A stretch of 24,591 nucleotides of DNA from an uncultured Methanomethylovorans sp. GTDB taxonomy: Archaea > Halobacteriota > Methanosarcinia > Methanosarcinales > Methanosarcinaceae. Position numbers and translations under genes: made by a program. How positions within the stretch are numbered: the first letter of the stretch is position 1; the number at the start of each line of letters is the position of its first letter. The stretch is taken from NCBI GenBank assembly GCA_937968035.1, contig CALBTS010000136.1, positions 1-24,591 of the forward strand, in the 5' to 3' direction. Shown here piece after piece: positions 14,437-21,394 of the stretch. A model generated the notes under the pieces. That model worked only from the letters and a program-made list of their open reading frames with translations. It ran no database searches and was not told where the DNA came from.

Positions 14437-14461
14437 TGACAGGCCATTGTTCTGCCTGTCA
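14437..14461 (-). promoter_or_regulatory. Hairpin between TRAM and helicase genes
   Basis: TGACAGGC (14437-14444) and GCCTGTCA (14454-14461) form a perfect 8-bp stem with a nine-base loop, followed on the minus strand by the T-rich GCTTTCTTATTATT. It lies in the untranslated gap and may be a partial terminator, a processing site or a leader structure of the helicase mRNA. Confidence 0.4.
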
Positions 14462-14479
14462 TACCAAGAAAAATCAGAT

Positions 14480-14683
14480 TTAGTTGCTGACTTCAGCAAA
14501 TGCGAACTTGCGCATGACCTTTGTGACCTTTATGGTCACTTCATCGCCTACGGAAGTACCTGGCACGAATATTACAAAACCGCTTACTCTTGCAATGCCG
14601 TCTCCCTCTCTTGCGATGTCCTCGATCTTTACTTCATATTCCTTTCCAGCATCCACTGGGGCAGTTGGTTCATTTCCGAACAT
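14480..14683 (-). CDS. TRAM domain protein (RNA-binding)
   Basis: 67 residues, a single TRAM domain (OB-like beta barrel). Diagnostic text: EYEVKIEDIAREGDGIARVS then GFVIFVPGTSVGDEVTIKVT. Stand-alone TRAM proteins are abundant in methanogens and act as RNA chaperones comparable to bacterial cold-shock proteins; some are cold-induced. I chose the ATG at 14683 (MFGNEPTAPV) because AAGGA is about ten bases upstream; a GTG at 14692 is too close to that site. A TATA-like TTAAATAG lies near 14770-14777. It precedes the DEAD-box helicase, suggesting a joint role in unfolding RNA. Confidence 0.88.
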   Translation of the reverse strand: MFGNEPTAPVDAGKEYEVKIEDIAREGDGIARVSGFVIFVPGTSVGDEVTIKVTKVMRKFAFAEVSN

Positions 14684-14831
14684 ATAATTCACGTCCTTAT
14701 GTTAAAGCTTAAGAAACCCAACTATAATGAAAACATAACGGAAAAACAGCATATACGAAAAAGTAACACTATTTAAGGCCAATACGTTATCTGAACAGTT
14801 ATATCTTAAAGCAATGCTAACTTGAGTTGAT

Positions 14832-14842
14832 ACTATATATAA
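14832..14842 (+). promoter_or_regulatory. TATA box for candidate small RNA
   Basis: ACTATATATAA is a strong TATA-like element on the plus strand with no protein gene downstream. Transcription would begin near 14860. Confidence 0.4.
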
Positions 14843-14861
14843 TTGTTGGTATAGTCAGGAG

Positions 14862-14960
14862 GAAGAACCGGCGTTCAGCAGGGAGTTCAAATACTACTGC
14901 CTGCGGCCGGATGGATCAAGCCTATGGGGTTAACAATATACAGGGATAAGATGGTTTCAA
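14862..14960 (+). ncRNA. Candidate structured small RNA
   Basis: About 20 bases after the TATA box at 14832-14842 lies a G+C-rich segment in AT-rich surroundings. CCGGC (14868-14872) pairs with GCCGG (14906-14910), and inside it GCAGG (14878-14882) pairs with CCTGC (14900-14904) around a 17-base loop. A GGAGG motif (14859-14863) is not followed by any start codon at useful spacing. The 3' end is uncertain and no RNA family is recognised. Confidence 0.25.
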
Positions 14961-15031
14961 AAGCAATTCCTTGCGGCAGTCTTCCGGGATATTGCTATCT
15001 TTGACTTCATAGGCTGAAATGTGTAAATCAA

Positions 15032-15742
15032 TTAATTCCCAGGCTGAAAAGCTTTGCAGATAGCTTTCGTATCTACCTGTATATTTTTTTTCTTTTTGCA
15101 CGTATCGTTCCTGTAAAAATTACATTTTTCGCAACAGAATTCCTTACTTGCAAGCTTGGAAGTTATCTTTTCCTTTTGTTTCTCGGTGATCTCAAAGTTC
15201 CTGCGATGTTTGTATAGATGCCAATCCTTGTAATACATCATGTTCGCAAGTATGGATATAGTGGGAGGGTCCCAGGAACTGTATATCTTCTCTTTTTTAA
15301 GATCACTATATGCAGCCTGCTTCTCTCTTTCAGCCTGCCGTCTGTATTTTTCATCAACTATATCCTGAAGTTCTTTTTTAAGCTCTTGTGCCTGCGGACT
15401 TTTAGGGTCGAAGGTCAAAGCCTTATTAATATAATTAAGTGCAGCTTCGTATTCCTTCAATTCTTTCAGAACCATGCTCTTATTAAAATAGATCGGATAC
15501 AGGTTCTGAACTTTCCCGGAGCCGATCACAGCATCGAAGAACCTGATAGCTTCCCGGAGCTTTCCGTTCTGATAGGATAAAAGGCCCATTTTATTGAGAG
15601 CAGATACGTTTTTCGGTTCCACTTCAAGAGCCAGTCTGTAATAGTGTTCTTTTTTCTCCGGACCTGTTTCTTTGTCTCCCATCAGTACATATCTATTAGA
15701 GACAGCCGACTTTTCCTTTTTGAGAGCTTCCTTTGAGTTCAT
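15032..15742 (-). CDS. TPR protein with C-terminal cysteine cluster
   Basis: 236 residues. Two or three TPR repeats occupy about 33-116 (YYRLALEVEPKNVSALNKMG; YFNKSMVLKELKEYEAALNY). A charged helical stretch (117-155) follows, then a C-terminal domain with Cys203, 204, 207, 215 and 229 (FCCEKCNFYRNDTC...AICKAF), a likely metal or Fe-S binding knot. TPRs mediate protein contacts, so it may be a scaffold or adaptor. It is the last gene of the tusA-dsrE-iscS-iscU-DUF2284 operon, 14 bases after the DUF2284 gene, with the start close behind CCGGAG. A role in Fe-S transfer is inferred from context only. Confidence 0.7.
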   Translation of the reverse strand: MNSKEALKKEKSAVSNRYVLMGDKETGPEKKEHYYRLALEVEPKNVSALNKMGLLSYQNGKLREAIRFFDAVIGSGKVQNLYPIYFNKSMVLKELKEYEAALNYINKALTFDPKSPQAQELKKELQDIVDEKYRRQAEREKQAAYSDLKKEKIYSSWDPPTISILANMMYYKDWHLYKHRRNFEITEKQKEKITSKLASKEFCCEKCNFYRNDTCKKKKNIQVDTKAICKAFQPGN

Positions 15743-15756
15743 TTCTCCGGATATCC

Positions 15757-16299
15757 TTATTCAATGAGCAGAATACCAACACACTTAATGTCAGAAGGAT
15801 CACAAAAAACAAAAGTTTCAGCTACTGTGTCCATGATCTTTCCGACGTTGATACCAACAGCTTCCGGAGGGAACCTGCGCAATTCCGGCTTTCTGCATTT
15901 TTCGGCACACACATCACACTCATTGCATGCGCCCGGCCGCAGCAACTGAGCATAGGTAAAACCTTCCCTGAAGGCAAGGTATTCCAGCTCCAGCATTTTA
16001 TGGAAAGATCCCCTGCGCAAAAAAGACCAGGCCCTGAAAATATCGGGTTCATGGGACATATCATGCTCTTCGATCAGCAGCAGGGCATTATCGTATTCAT
16101 GAAGGATCTTTCTGAACTCATCGATATCCATAATATGGGGAGGACAGCTTAAGCGTTTACCATAACCTCTGCACCCATATTCACACTTTATACGTGCCCT
16201 GTTTTCCACAGGTATACCCGCTGTTTTAAAAGGGTATGCTCTTAATCCGAGTTCCAGAGCTCTTCTAATGATCATTTCCTGCTTTTCATTCATGGGCAT
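15757..16299 (-). CDS. DUF2284 metal-binding protein
   Basis: 180 residues. An N-terminal set CEYGCRGYGKRLSCPPH (Cys39, 43, 52) and a ferredoxin-like CNECDVCAEKC (Cys125, 128, 131, 135), with further Cys166 and Cys173, are the DUF2284 hallmarks. The protein probably binds at least one Fe-S cluster; no reaction is established for the family, which is widespread in methanogens and other anaerobes. The start ATG follows GAGGAT by about eight bases; an ATG six bases later is also possible. It lies 16 bases after iscU, so it may receive clusters from that scaffold or help deliver them. Confidence 0.85.
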   Translation of the reverse strand: MPMNEKQEMIIRRALELGLRAYPFKTAGIPVENRARIKCEYGCRGYGKRLSCPPHIMDIDEFRKILHEYDNALLLIEEHDMSHEPDIFRAWSFLRRGSFHKMLELEYLAFREGFTYAQLLRPGACNECDVCAEKCRKPELRRFPPEAVGINVGKIMDTVAETFVFCDPSDIKCVGILLIE

Positions 16300-16315
16300 A
16301 CCCGTATCCTCTGTC

Positions 16316-16954
16316 TTAGCCTTCGGTAAAGACCACCTTTACCTCTTTCACATCCCACAGTGCTTCCAGTTTTTCTACGAGATCCTCCTTTATGGCATTT
16401 GCGAACTGATGGCTGGAAGGCAGATCAAGGACAACCCTGACGATACCTTCCTTAACCTCGATCTTGGTTACCAGTTCCGTACGAACTATATCAAGCCCTG
16501 CCATGGGATTCATGACATGCTTAAGCCTGCTTCTTACAACCTCTTCAGTGGTTGGTTCCTGCTCGCTTACCAGACCGTGCTTTTCCTCGTAGTCACGTAT
16601 CGCAGATCTCAAACCCTCGACCGCCAGCACCGAACAATGTCTTTTTACCGGTGGCAAACCTCCCAGTTCATCAGTTGCCTCCTGCCATGTGATCTTCTTT
16701 GCATCAGCTATGGTCTTTCCTTTTGCCATTTCGGTAATAATAGATGCAGTAGCGATATTGGAGGCGCATCCATAGGATTCGAACTTTATATCATCTATCA
16801 CAGTGGTCTGCGGATCCACTTTCAGATATACTGCAACCATATCCCCACAGGCAGGGCTGCCTTCAAGTCCCTTTCCGTCAGCATCCTCCAGCTTGCCCAC
16901 GTTCTTTGGATTGCGGAAATGTTCTAAAACTTTCTCTGTATAAGGAAACTTCAA
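16316..16954 (-). CDS. iscU: IscU/NifU-type Fe-S scaffold fused to a DUF59-like domain
   Basis: 212 residues from TTG 16954. The first 125 are an IscU scaffold with all three cluster cysteines (Cys36 in SPACGD, Cys63 in YGCASN, Cys107 in KRHCSV) and the cluster-releasing Asp38. The last 75 residues (VVRSRLKHVMNPMAGLDIVR to the end) resemble a DUF59/MIP18 Fe-S assembly domain, but the family's 'DPE' is NPM and no cysteine is present. I prefer TTG 16954 (MKFPYTEKVLEHF) because AGGTGAT lies just before it and IscU proteins begin like this; ATG 16975 would overlap the iscS end by 17 bases. It builds [2Fe-2S]/[4Fe-4S] clusters with sulfur from a donor, here the adjacent IscS-like protein or its TusA/DsrE partners. 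Confidence 0.9.
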   Translation of the reverse strand: MKFPYTEKVLEHFRNPKNVGKLEDADGKGLEGSPACGDMVAVYLKVDPQTTVIDDIKFESYGCASNIATASIITEMAKGKTIADAKKITWQEATDELGGLPPVKRHCSVLAVEGLRSAIRDYEEKHGLVSEQEPTTEEVVRSRLKHVMNPMAGLDIVRTELVTKIEVKEGIVRVVLDLPSSHQFANAIKEDLVEKLEALWDVKEVKVVFTEG

Positions 16955-16958
16955 GTTA

Positions 16959-18131
16959 TCACCTACTTTTAGCATATAGCGGACTTATCTCTCTAAGTTT
17001 TTCCACGATCTCCTTCAGGGCACTCAGGACTGCATCCACATCTTCCATAGTGTTATACCTGCCAAAAGTGAATCTCAGAGAACCATGTGCCCTTTCATGA
17101 TCACCACCGATCCCCAGGATCACATGGCTGGCTTCCAGTGACCTGCTGAAACATGCAGATCCGGTGCTCACCGCAAAGCCTCTCATATCCAGATGCAGTG
17201 TCATGGATTCTCCCTCTACGTAATGGAATGTGAGATTGGCGTTCTGTGGTGTGCGGTCAGTGCGACTGCCATTAAGTGTAACATGAGGAATGTCTTCAAG
17301 AGCTTTGCTGATCGTGCGGTCCCTCATCCTGGCAAGGGCAACATTTTCTTCAGGTGTCACAAGCTCTACGGCCTTTGCGAATCCCACTGCACCCGGGATA
17401 TTTTCCAGACCGGCTCTGCGGTTTGATTCCTGGTAGCCTCCGTCCATCCACTTCTCAATGGGTGTGCCTTCACGTATATACAGGCCACCAACTCCCCTCG
17501 GACCGTGTATAGTATGTGCAGATATTGTTACCAGATCCACAGGGATCTTTTTCATGTCCAGCGGCACACGAGTGAACGTATGCGTGGCATCAGTATGCAG
17601 AAGTACATCTTTGTCACTGCATATGTCTGCAATTGCCTTGATGTTCTGTAATGTACCTATCTCCTGATTGGCATGCTGGATGGATACCAATGCAGTCTCT
17701 TTTGTAATAAGGCTTTCAAGCTGCTCCAGATCCACAGCACCTTCACTGTCCACATTCAGGTAATCCACTTTGGCTCCCTGCCTTTCCAGGCTCTTTGCCG
17801 TATTGAGCACCGGGAAGTCCTCTATCCTGGATACTATTACATGTGAGCCTTTTTTCTTCCTGAGGGCAGCTGCAACACCTTTGATGGCCATGTTGCTGGA
17901 TTCGGTCTCTCCGGAAGTGAAAACCAGTTCTTCTTCCGATGCGCCAAGAGTTTTCGCTATTGATCCCCTGGCAGCCATAAGCCCTTCTTTAGCATCTATG
18001 CCCATGGAATATCCAAACTCCGAAGTTGCCACTGCATAAGTATCAAAGAAATAAGGTTTCATAGCTTCCAGGACACGTTCATCCAGACGAGTGCTGGCTG
18101 CGTTGTCCAGATAGGTTATCTTGTCGAACAT
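16959..18131 (-). CDS. IscS/NifS-like protein lacking the PLP lysine
   Basis: 390 residues, a full-length class V aminotransferase fold closely resembling cysteine desulfurase IscS. The catalytic Cys327 (STGSACFSRSLE) and PLP-contacting Asp181 are kept. However, the lysine that forms the Schiff base with PLP (normally S-x-H-K) is Thr207: SAHTIHGPRG, codon ACT, two bases from a Lys codon. Other cofactor contacts have also changed: the stacking His is Asp105 (SRIEDFPVLN), the DAxQ Gln is His184, and SGATE is SGETE. The frame is intact and the rest is well conserved, so it is maintained rather than decaying. Normal desulfurase chemistry should be impossible. It may instead accept persulfide on Cys327 from TusA/DsrE and pass it to IscU. 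It is 12 bases after dsrE and 4 bases before iscU. Confidence 0.9.
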   Translation of the reverse strand: MFDKITYLDNAASTRLDERVLEAMKPYFFDTYAVATSEFGYSMGIDAKEGLMAARGSIAKTLGASEEELVFTSGETESSNMAIKGVAAALRKKKGSHVIVSRIEDFPVLNTAKSLERQGAKVDYLNVDSEGAVDLEQLESLITKETALVSIQHANQEIGTLQNIKAIADICSDKDVLLHTDATHTFTRVPLDMKKIPVDLVTISAHTIHGPRGVGGLYIREGTPIEKWMDGGYQESNRRAGLENIPGAVGFAKAVELVTPEENVALARMRDRTISKALEDIPHVTLNGSRTDRTPQNANLTFHYVEGESMTLHLDMRGFAVSTGSACFSRSLEASHVILGIGGDHERAHGSLRFTFGRYNTMEDVDAVLSALKEIVEKLREISPLYAKSR

Positions 18132-18143
18132 ATTCTACCTCCG

Positions 18144-18563
18144 TCAAATGAAAAGGGTAATACTGGCATCTTTTGCTTCGTGTATATATGTGCCTACTGC
18201 TCCGTACTCATCTATCCAGTCAGTACGCAGGTCTTCTTTCCTGATACCCATGATCTCCATGGTCATTTCACAGGCTATGATCCGTCCGCCCAGCTCCTTA
18301 TAATCCTGCATGAGCTTCTCCAGGGAAGCTACGTTGGCTTTGGTCATTCTTTTCTTCACCATCCACTTGCCCAGGCCCAGCATGTGCATCTTTGAAAGCG
18401 GGCCAGCTTCAAGACCACCTTTCTTCAGCCGTTGTAGACCCCAGAAAGTGAAATACAGGGAGGCTTCAAGTCCCATGGAGAGTGCGCCATTGCCTATGAT
18501 CAAAGCACTGTATATCTTATCCATATCTCCGCTATGTACCACGATTACAGCTTTGTTCCCCAT
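18144..18563 (-). CDS. DsrE-family sulfur carrier (DsrE2-like)
   Basis: 139 residues. The N-terminus KAVIVVHSGDMDKIYSALII and the segment GGRIIACEMTMEIMGIRKED identify the DsrE/DsrF/DsrH-like family, DsrE2 type. Its single cysteine, Cys98, sits in the conserved CxMTMxxMG loop and is the expected persulfide site. Weakly hydrophobic stretches (about 17-45) are usual for this subgroup. DsrE proteins exchange sulfane sulfur with TusA. It lies 9 bases after tusA and 12 bases before the iscS-like gene, forming a tight operon, so it probably passes sulfur from TusA towards the Fe-S scaffold. Confidence 0.88.
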   Translation of the reverse strand: MGNKAVIVVHSGDMDKIYSALIIGNGALSMGLEASLYFTFWGLQRLKKGGLEAGPLSKMHMLGLGKWMVKKRMTKANVASLEKLMQDYKELGGRIIACEMTMEIMGIRKEDLRTDWIDEYGAVGTYIHEAKDASITLFI

Positions 18564-18572
18564 ATGAACTAC

Positions 18573-18821
18573 CTACCTGCGTATCCTTATCTTCCATTCA
18601 TTGTCTTTGTCTTCCACTGCCAGGACATCAAGACCAAGAGACTCGCATGCCATAGGAATTTCCTTCTTTGATGCCGGATGTGTGCCGATCACCACAACCT
18701 CGTCTCCGGGAGAGGCTTTTCTAAGTGCTTTGCGGCATTCTACAAGTGGTACCGGACACGTCTGTCCTCTTACATCTACTTCCAATGTAACTATGCTATC
18801 ACCCCATACTCCTATATTCAC
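18573..18821 (-). CDS. tusA: TusA/SirA-family sulfur carrier
   Basis: 82 residues as listed. The core LEVDVRGQTCPVPLVECRKAL contains the CPxP motif whose cysteine carries persulfide sulfur. The beta-alpha-beta fold continues to 'DNEWKIRIRR'. The start is uncertain. GTG 18821 is in frame but lies at or before the expected transcription start. The strong site GGGGTGAT (18798-18805) points to a start just after it: ATA at 18794, four bases away, or TTG at 18785. It is the first gene of the sulfur/Fe-S operon, with a TATA-like TTTTTATAATA upstream (18838-18848). It supplies sulfur to DsrE and probably onwards to the IscS-like and IscU proteins. Confidence 0.9.
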   Translation of the reverse strand: MNIGVWGDSIVTLEVDVRGQTCPVPLVECRKALRKASPGDEVVVIGTHPASKKEIPMACESLGLDVLAVEDKDNEWKIRIRR

Positions 18822-18837
18822 AATTGTTAATATCTCT

Positions 18838-18848
18838 TTTTATTATAA
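18838..18848 (-). promoter_or_regulatory. TATA box of the tusA-iscU operon
   Basis: On the minus strand TTTTTATAATA lies between the phosphatase stop and tusA. The predicted transcription start is near 18818, giving a leader of about 20-30 bases ending in GGGGTGAT. Confidence 0.45.
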
Positions 18849-18853
18849 AAATT

Positions 18854-19732
18854 TCATATGTATATAGACTCCCTCTTTATAAGTTCGTACTTTTCCCTAC
18901 TCCCCCCAAACACGTATATGCACATGCCGGACATATGGAGCAATGCAAATGCACCTTTGTTATCTGCACCACAATATGCAGGAGCGGAGAACAGGGATAA
19001 CAGTTGTTTATCAAAGAACCATTCATATCCTGACATGAGTGCACTATGCGCTCTTATCATCATTCTGAGCTGGTTCTTTTCAAGAAAGGCTTCCAGGACA
19101 TCCCTGCCAAAAAGGTGTATTGCAATTCCTCTTGGCGAGGGCCCCATCCCTTCGTGCTCCCAGGGATCGTTCCAGAGAAATTCAAAAGAATTTTCCTTCT
19201 TTATATCATCAATGCTGCAAACACCCGGAATGCCAGCATGTACGCAAAAAATTCCTCCGGGAAGGATTGCTGCAACAGGCATTTTTTTAAAAACGGATGT
19301 AACATCTGCCAGCATTTCTTCATTTCGCCCTATCTCATCAAAAAACCCATATTTCCGGTTCATTTCCGGACTTTCGTGATTACCCCTAAGCAAAATGATA
19401 TTCTTCCAATCCTGACGTTTCATTTCAAATAAGCTGATCAGCACGTCCACAGATGCATTTCCTCTATCCACATAATCTCCAAGGAACAGTAGCTGCGGAC
19501 AGCTGAACGATCTCCACATATGAATGATGAGATCAAGGGCTTTCATATTGCCGTGAAGATCGCCTACTACCATACAGGGCAGTCGGAGGTCCATCACAGG
19601 TTCTTCAAGGGCCAGGACATTCTCCATTGCTGGCAGAAGTTCGGACAGTTTCTTAAGGCATCCAGGCATATCCCTCACCCAGGGACGATCTTCAGTCGAC
19701 ATCGGACATTGATAGTGATATTGACTGGTCAT
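18854..19732 (-). CDS. PPP-family serine/threonine protein phosphatase
   Basis: 292 residues as listed. All metal and catalytic motifs of PP1/PP2A-type phosphatases are present: VVGDLHGN (Asp58, His60), LGDYVDRG (Asp86), RGNHE (Asn118, His119), VHAGI (His165) and MIRAHS (His229). It should remove phosphate from Ser/Thr residues using two metal ions in the cytosol. Start choices are ATG 19732 (41-base overlap with the upstream gene) or ATG 19702 (11-base overlap); neither has a clear ribosome-binding site, so translation may be coupled. It follows an exported phosphatase-superfamily gene in the same operon. It ends 32 bases before tusA, which seems to have its own promoter. Confidence 0.92.
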   Translation of the reverse strand: MTSQYHYQCPMSTEDRPWVRDMPGCLKKLSELLPAMENVLALEEPVMDLRLPCMVVGDLHGNMKALDLIIHMWRSFSCPQLLFLGDYVDRGNASVDVLISLFEMKRQDWKNIILLRGNHESPEMNRKYGFFDEIGRNEEMLADVTSVFKKMPVAAILPGGIFCVHAGIPGVCSIDDIKKENSFEFLWNDPWEHEGMGPSPRGIAIHLFGRDVLEAFLEKNQLRMMIRAHSALMSGYEWFFDKQLLSLFSAPAYCGADNKGAFALLHMSGMCIYVFGGSREKYELIKRESIYI

Positions 19733-21188
19733 TGCTCTTCAGTATCCTTCTTATATACAGCAATCCGACTATATTGATAAGTATAATTAAGAAAGCTCCT
19801 ATAATATATCTAGGCTTTCGGTAATCTGCCCCAGCTGAACCAGAGGTGTCCATACTGAAAACGACAAGCTGGTCTGAACCTGGTTCTATTTCCTGCTCCA
19901 ATATCTTGGATCTTGTATCATCAGGGATGAACTTCACAATATACCGTTCCTTTCTGTCAAGTCCTATGAACAGGTAATCATTATCATTGGATGCCTGTTG
20001 TATCAGTTTTCCCTCTTTCCAAAGTTCAACAGTGCCTATAGACGTTCCGCGCACACCCAGGGTCGTATGTTCCTTTATAGGGATCTGGGAGCCTTCGGAA
20101 TTCTTCAATCCGTTAGGCAGGTTCAGTATGCTTAGAACAGTGGGGGCAATGTCCTCCTGTCCATATGCTTCATAGAGTACTTTTACAGGCACATCCGGTG
20201 CGTGTACAATAAAAGGTACCATCTGGGACTCATCCATGCCTGAATAAGTATCCGACTGATGTCCTCCCTTGCTGTCAGACGATGTAAAACCCATTCCATG
20301 GTCCGCTGTAAATATGAAAGCAATATTGTTCTCTGTGCATGCCTGGTACAGTGGCACAATATCCTTGTCCAGTCCCTGTATGGTCCCTATGTAGCCATCG
20401 TATTTTCTGTAATGACCAGCAGCATCGACAGCTCCGGCATTAACTGTCAGGATATATTTCTGGTCAGGGGCCTCTTCAGCCATATATTCAACAACCTGTG
20501 CAGCTGTGGTCAGGGTCCATCTGTCATATGTGTCATATCTTTCCTGGGAAGACTGTTTGGATTCCTGTAGCTGGTCAGGCAGTTTCAGAGCTTGATCCTG
20601 CATGATATCCTTTATGTGCATGCAGACATTGTCAGATGAAGCAGATGATGTCGATTCCACTATCATGCCGGGATCGTTCATGGAGTTTGAGGCATCATGG
20701 ACCATTACATCATGTTCGTCACATATGCTGGAAGAGTCTCCTTTTTCCATAATTCCGAATGCCAGATGATCATAGTCGTGAGCAACGTCATAGATAGTAG
20801 ACATTGGTATTCTCACAGTATCTGAAAGTGCTTTCGGATTGCCTGTAACAAGTACAGAATGGCCTGCCTCTGTGTATGTTTGTGGCGCCCTGACCACAGA
20901 TACCTTAGCTCCGGTGGTGCCTAGCATCGATAGATTGTGGAATGAAGGTACTTCCAAAGGGTTGCCATCAAGAGCATGTGGGGTATGTTCAGGATAGATA
21001 TATGGTGCACCTAACCCGTCCACGATCACAATGACCATACCTGCGGGCACAGGAACAGGATCTACCATTATCTCGGTATATGCACTTCCAGGAATTACTG
21101 AACAAAGGCAATACATGGAAAACACGAACAAAAGAAAGCCGGGTCTTATTTTGTTTTTGTTTATTGGTACTGTTGTGTGGCTGACCAT
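19692..21188 (-). CDS. Exported alkaline-phosphatase-superfamily enzyme, C-terminally anchored
   Basis: 498 residues. An N-terminal signal sequence (hydrophobic about 17-36, ending near GSAYTE) is followed by a metalloenzyme domain: VIVIVDGLG (Asp57), the nucleophile region QTYTEAGHSVLVTGNP, NAGAVDAAGH (Asp255, His259), TADHGMGF (Asp296, His297) and KGGHQSD (His310). Together these are the two-metal site of the alkaline phosphatase/sulfatase/phosphopentomutase superfamily. A small beta domain (about 380-455) follows, and a final membrane helix (YIIGAFLIILINIVGLLYI) anchors it outside the cell. The substrate is unknown; a surface phosphoester or sulfoester is plausible. A TATA box (about 21204-21218) sits about 25 bases before the ATG, suggesting a leaderless mRNA. 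Confidence 0.85.
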   Translation of the reverse strand: MVSHTTVPINKNKIRPGFLLFVFSMYCLCSVIPGSAYTEIMVDPVPVPAGMVIVIVDGLGAPYIYPEHTPHALDGNPLEVPSFHNLSMLGTTGAKVSVVRAPQTYTEAGHSVLVTGNPKALSDTVRIPMSTIYDVAHDYDHLAFGIMEKGDSSSICDEHDVMVHDASNSMNDPGMIVESTSSASSDNVCMHIKDIMQDQALKLPDQLQESKQSSQERYDTYDRWTLTTAAQVVEYMAEEAPDQKYILTVNAGAVDAAGHYRKYDGYIGTIQGLDKDIVPLYQACTENNIAFIFTADHGMGFTSSDSKGGHQSDTYSGMDESQMVPFIVHAPDVPVKVLYEAYGQEDIAPTVLSILNLPNGLKNSEGSQIPIKEHTTLGVRGTSIGTVELWKEGKLIQQASNDNDYLFIGLDRKERYIVKFIPDDTRSKILEQEIEPGSDQLVVFSMDTSGSAGADYRKPRYIIGAFLIILINIVGLLYIRRILKSNDQSISLSMSDVD

Positions 21189-21328
21189 GCAATTTAATCA
21201 ACTGTTTAATATAATAAACTTTCGATTTTATTTACGTAAGACGTGGAGGCCAAAAGGCAACTTTTCTCTTTCAGAGCATTTCACGTACTACATTTTGTAT
21301 TAGTAATATTTCTCGGTATGGAAAAATA

Positions 21329-21335
21329 TTATATA
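21329..21335 (+). promoter_or_regulatory. TATA box of the feo operon
   Basis: TTATATA in the 206-base divergent region. The predicted transcription start is near 21357, within the palindrome at 21350-21363. A second TATA-like TTAATATAG (21364-21372) would instead give a start at about the feoA ATG. Confidence 0.45.
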
Positions 21336-21349
21336 GTTTATTACATATT

Positions 21350-21363
21350 TTAGTCATAACTAA
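21350..21363. promoter_or_regulatory. Palindrome at feo promoter, possible iron-regulator operator
   Basis: TTAGT-CATA-ACTAA is a perfect inverted repeat with a 4-base spacer at the predicted transcription start. TTAG/CTAA half-sites recall DtxR/IdeR operators, although this one is shorter than the 19-bp consensus. Iron-dependent repression would fit a ferrous uptake operon; the assignment is inferred. Confidence 0.4.
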
Positions 21364-21394
21364 TTAATATAGATGAACAAACTGTGTGATAAAA

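Larger units (their letters stand above)
14693..15031. other. Intergenic region with possible small RNA
   Basis: 339 bases between two minus-strand units. The left part holds the TRAM promoter. The right part holds a plus-strand TATA box and stem-forming sequence (see 14862-14960), then a weak AGCAAT/ATTGCT repeat (14961-14996). No convincing coding frame is present. Confidence 0.45.

Noticed and set aside
14374..14499. 42-residue N-terminal extension of the helicase
   Set aside because: The sequence is unlike other DEAD-box proteins, contains the intercistronic hairpin, and the ATG at 14373 gives the normal start.
14880..14900. GAGTTCAAATAC resembling a tRNA T-loop
   Set aside because: The flanks do not pair as a T-stem and no cloverleaf fits; kept only as the loop of the small-RNA candidate.
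14925..15075. Minus-strand frame reading FSAWELIDLHISAYEVKDSN and onward
   Set aside because: It overlaps the end of the TPR gene in another frame, has no start, and the TPR gene's own cysteine-rich ending is convincing.
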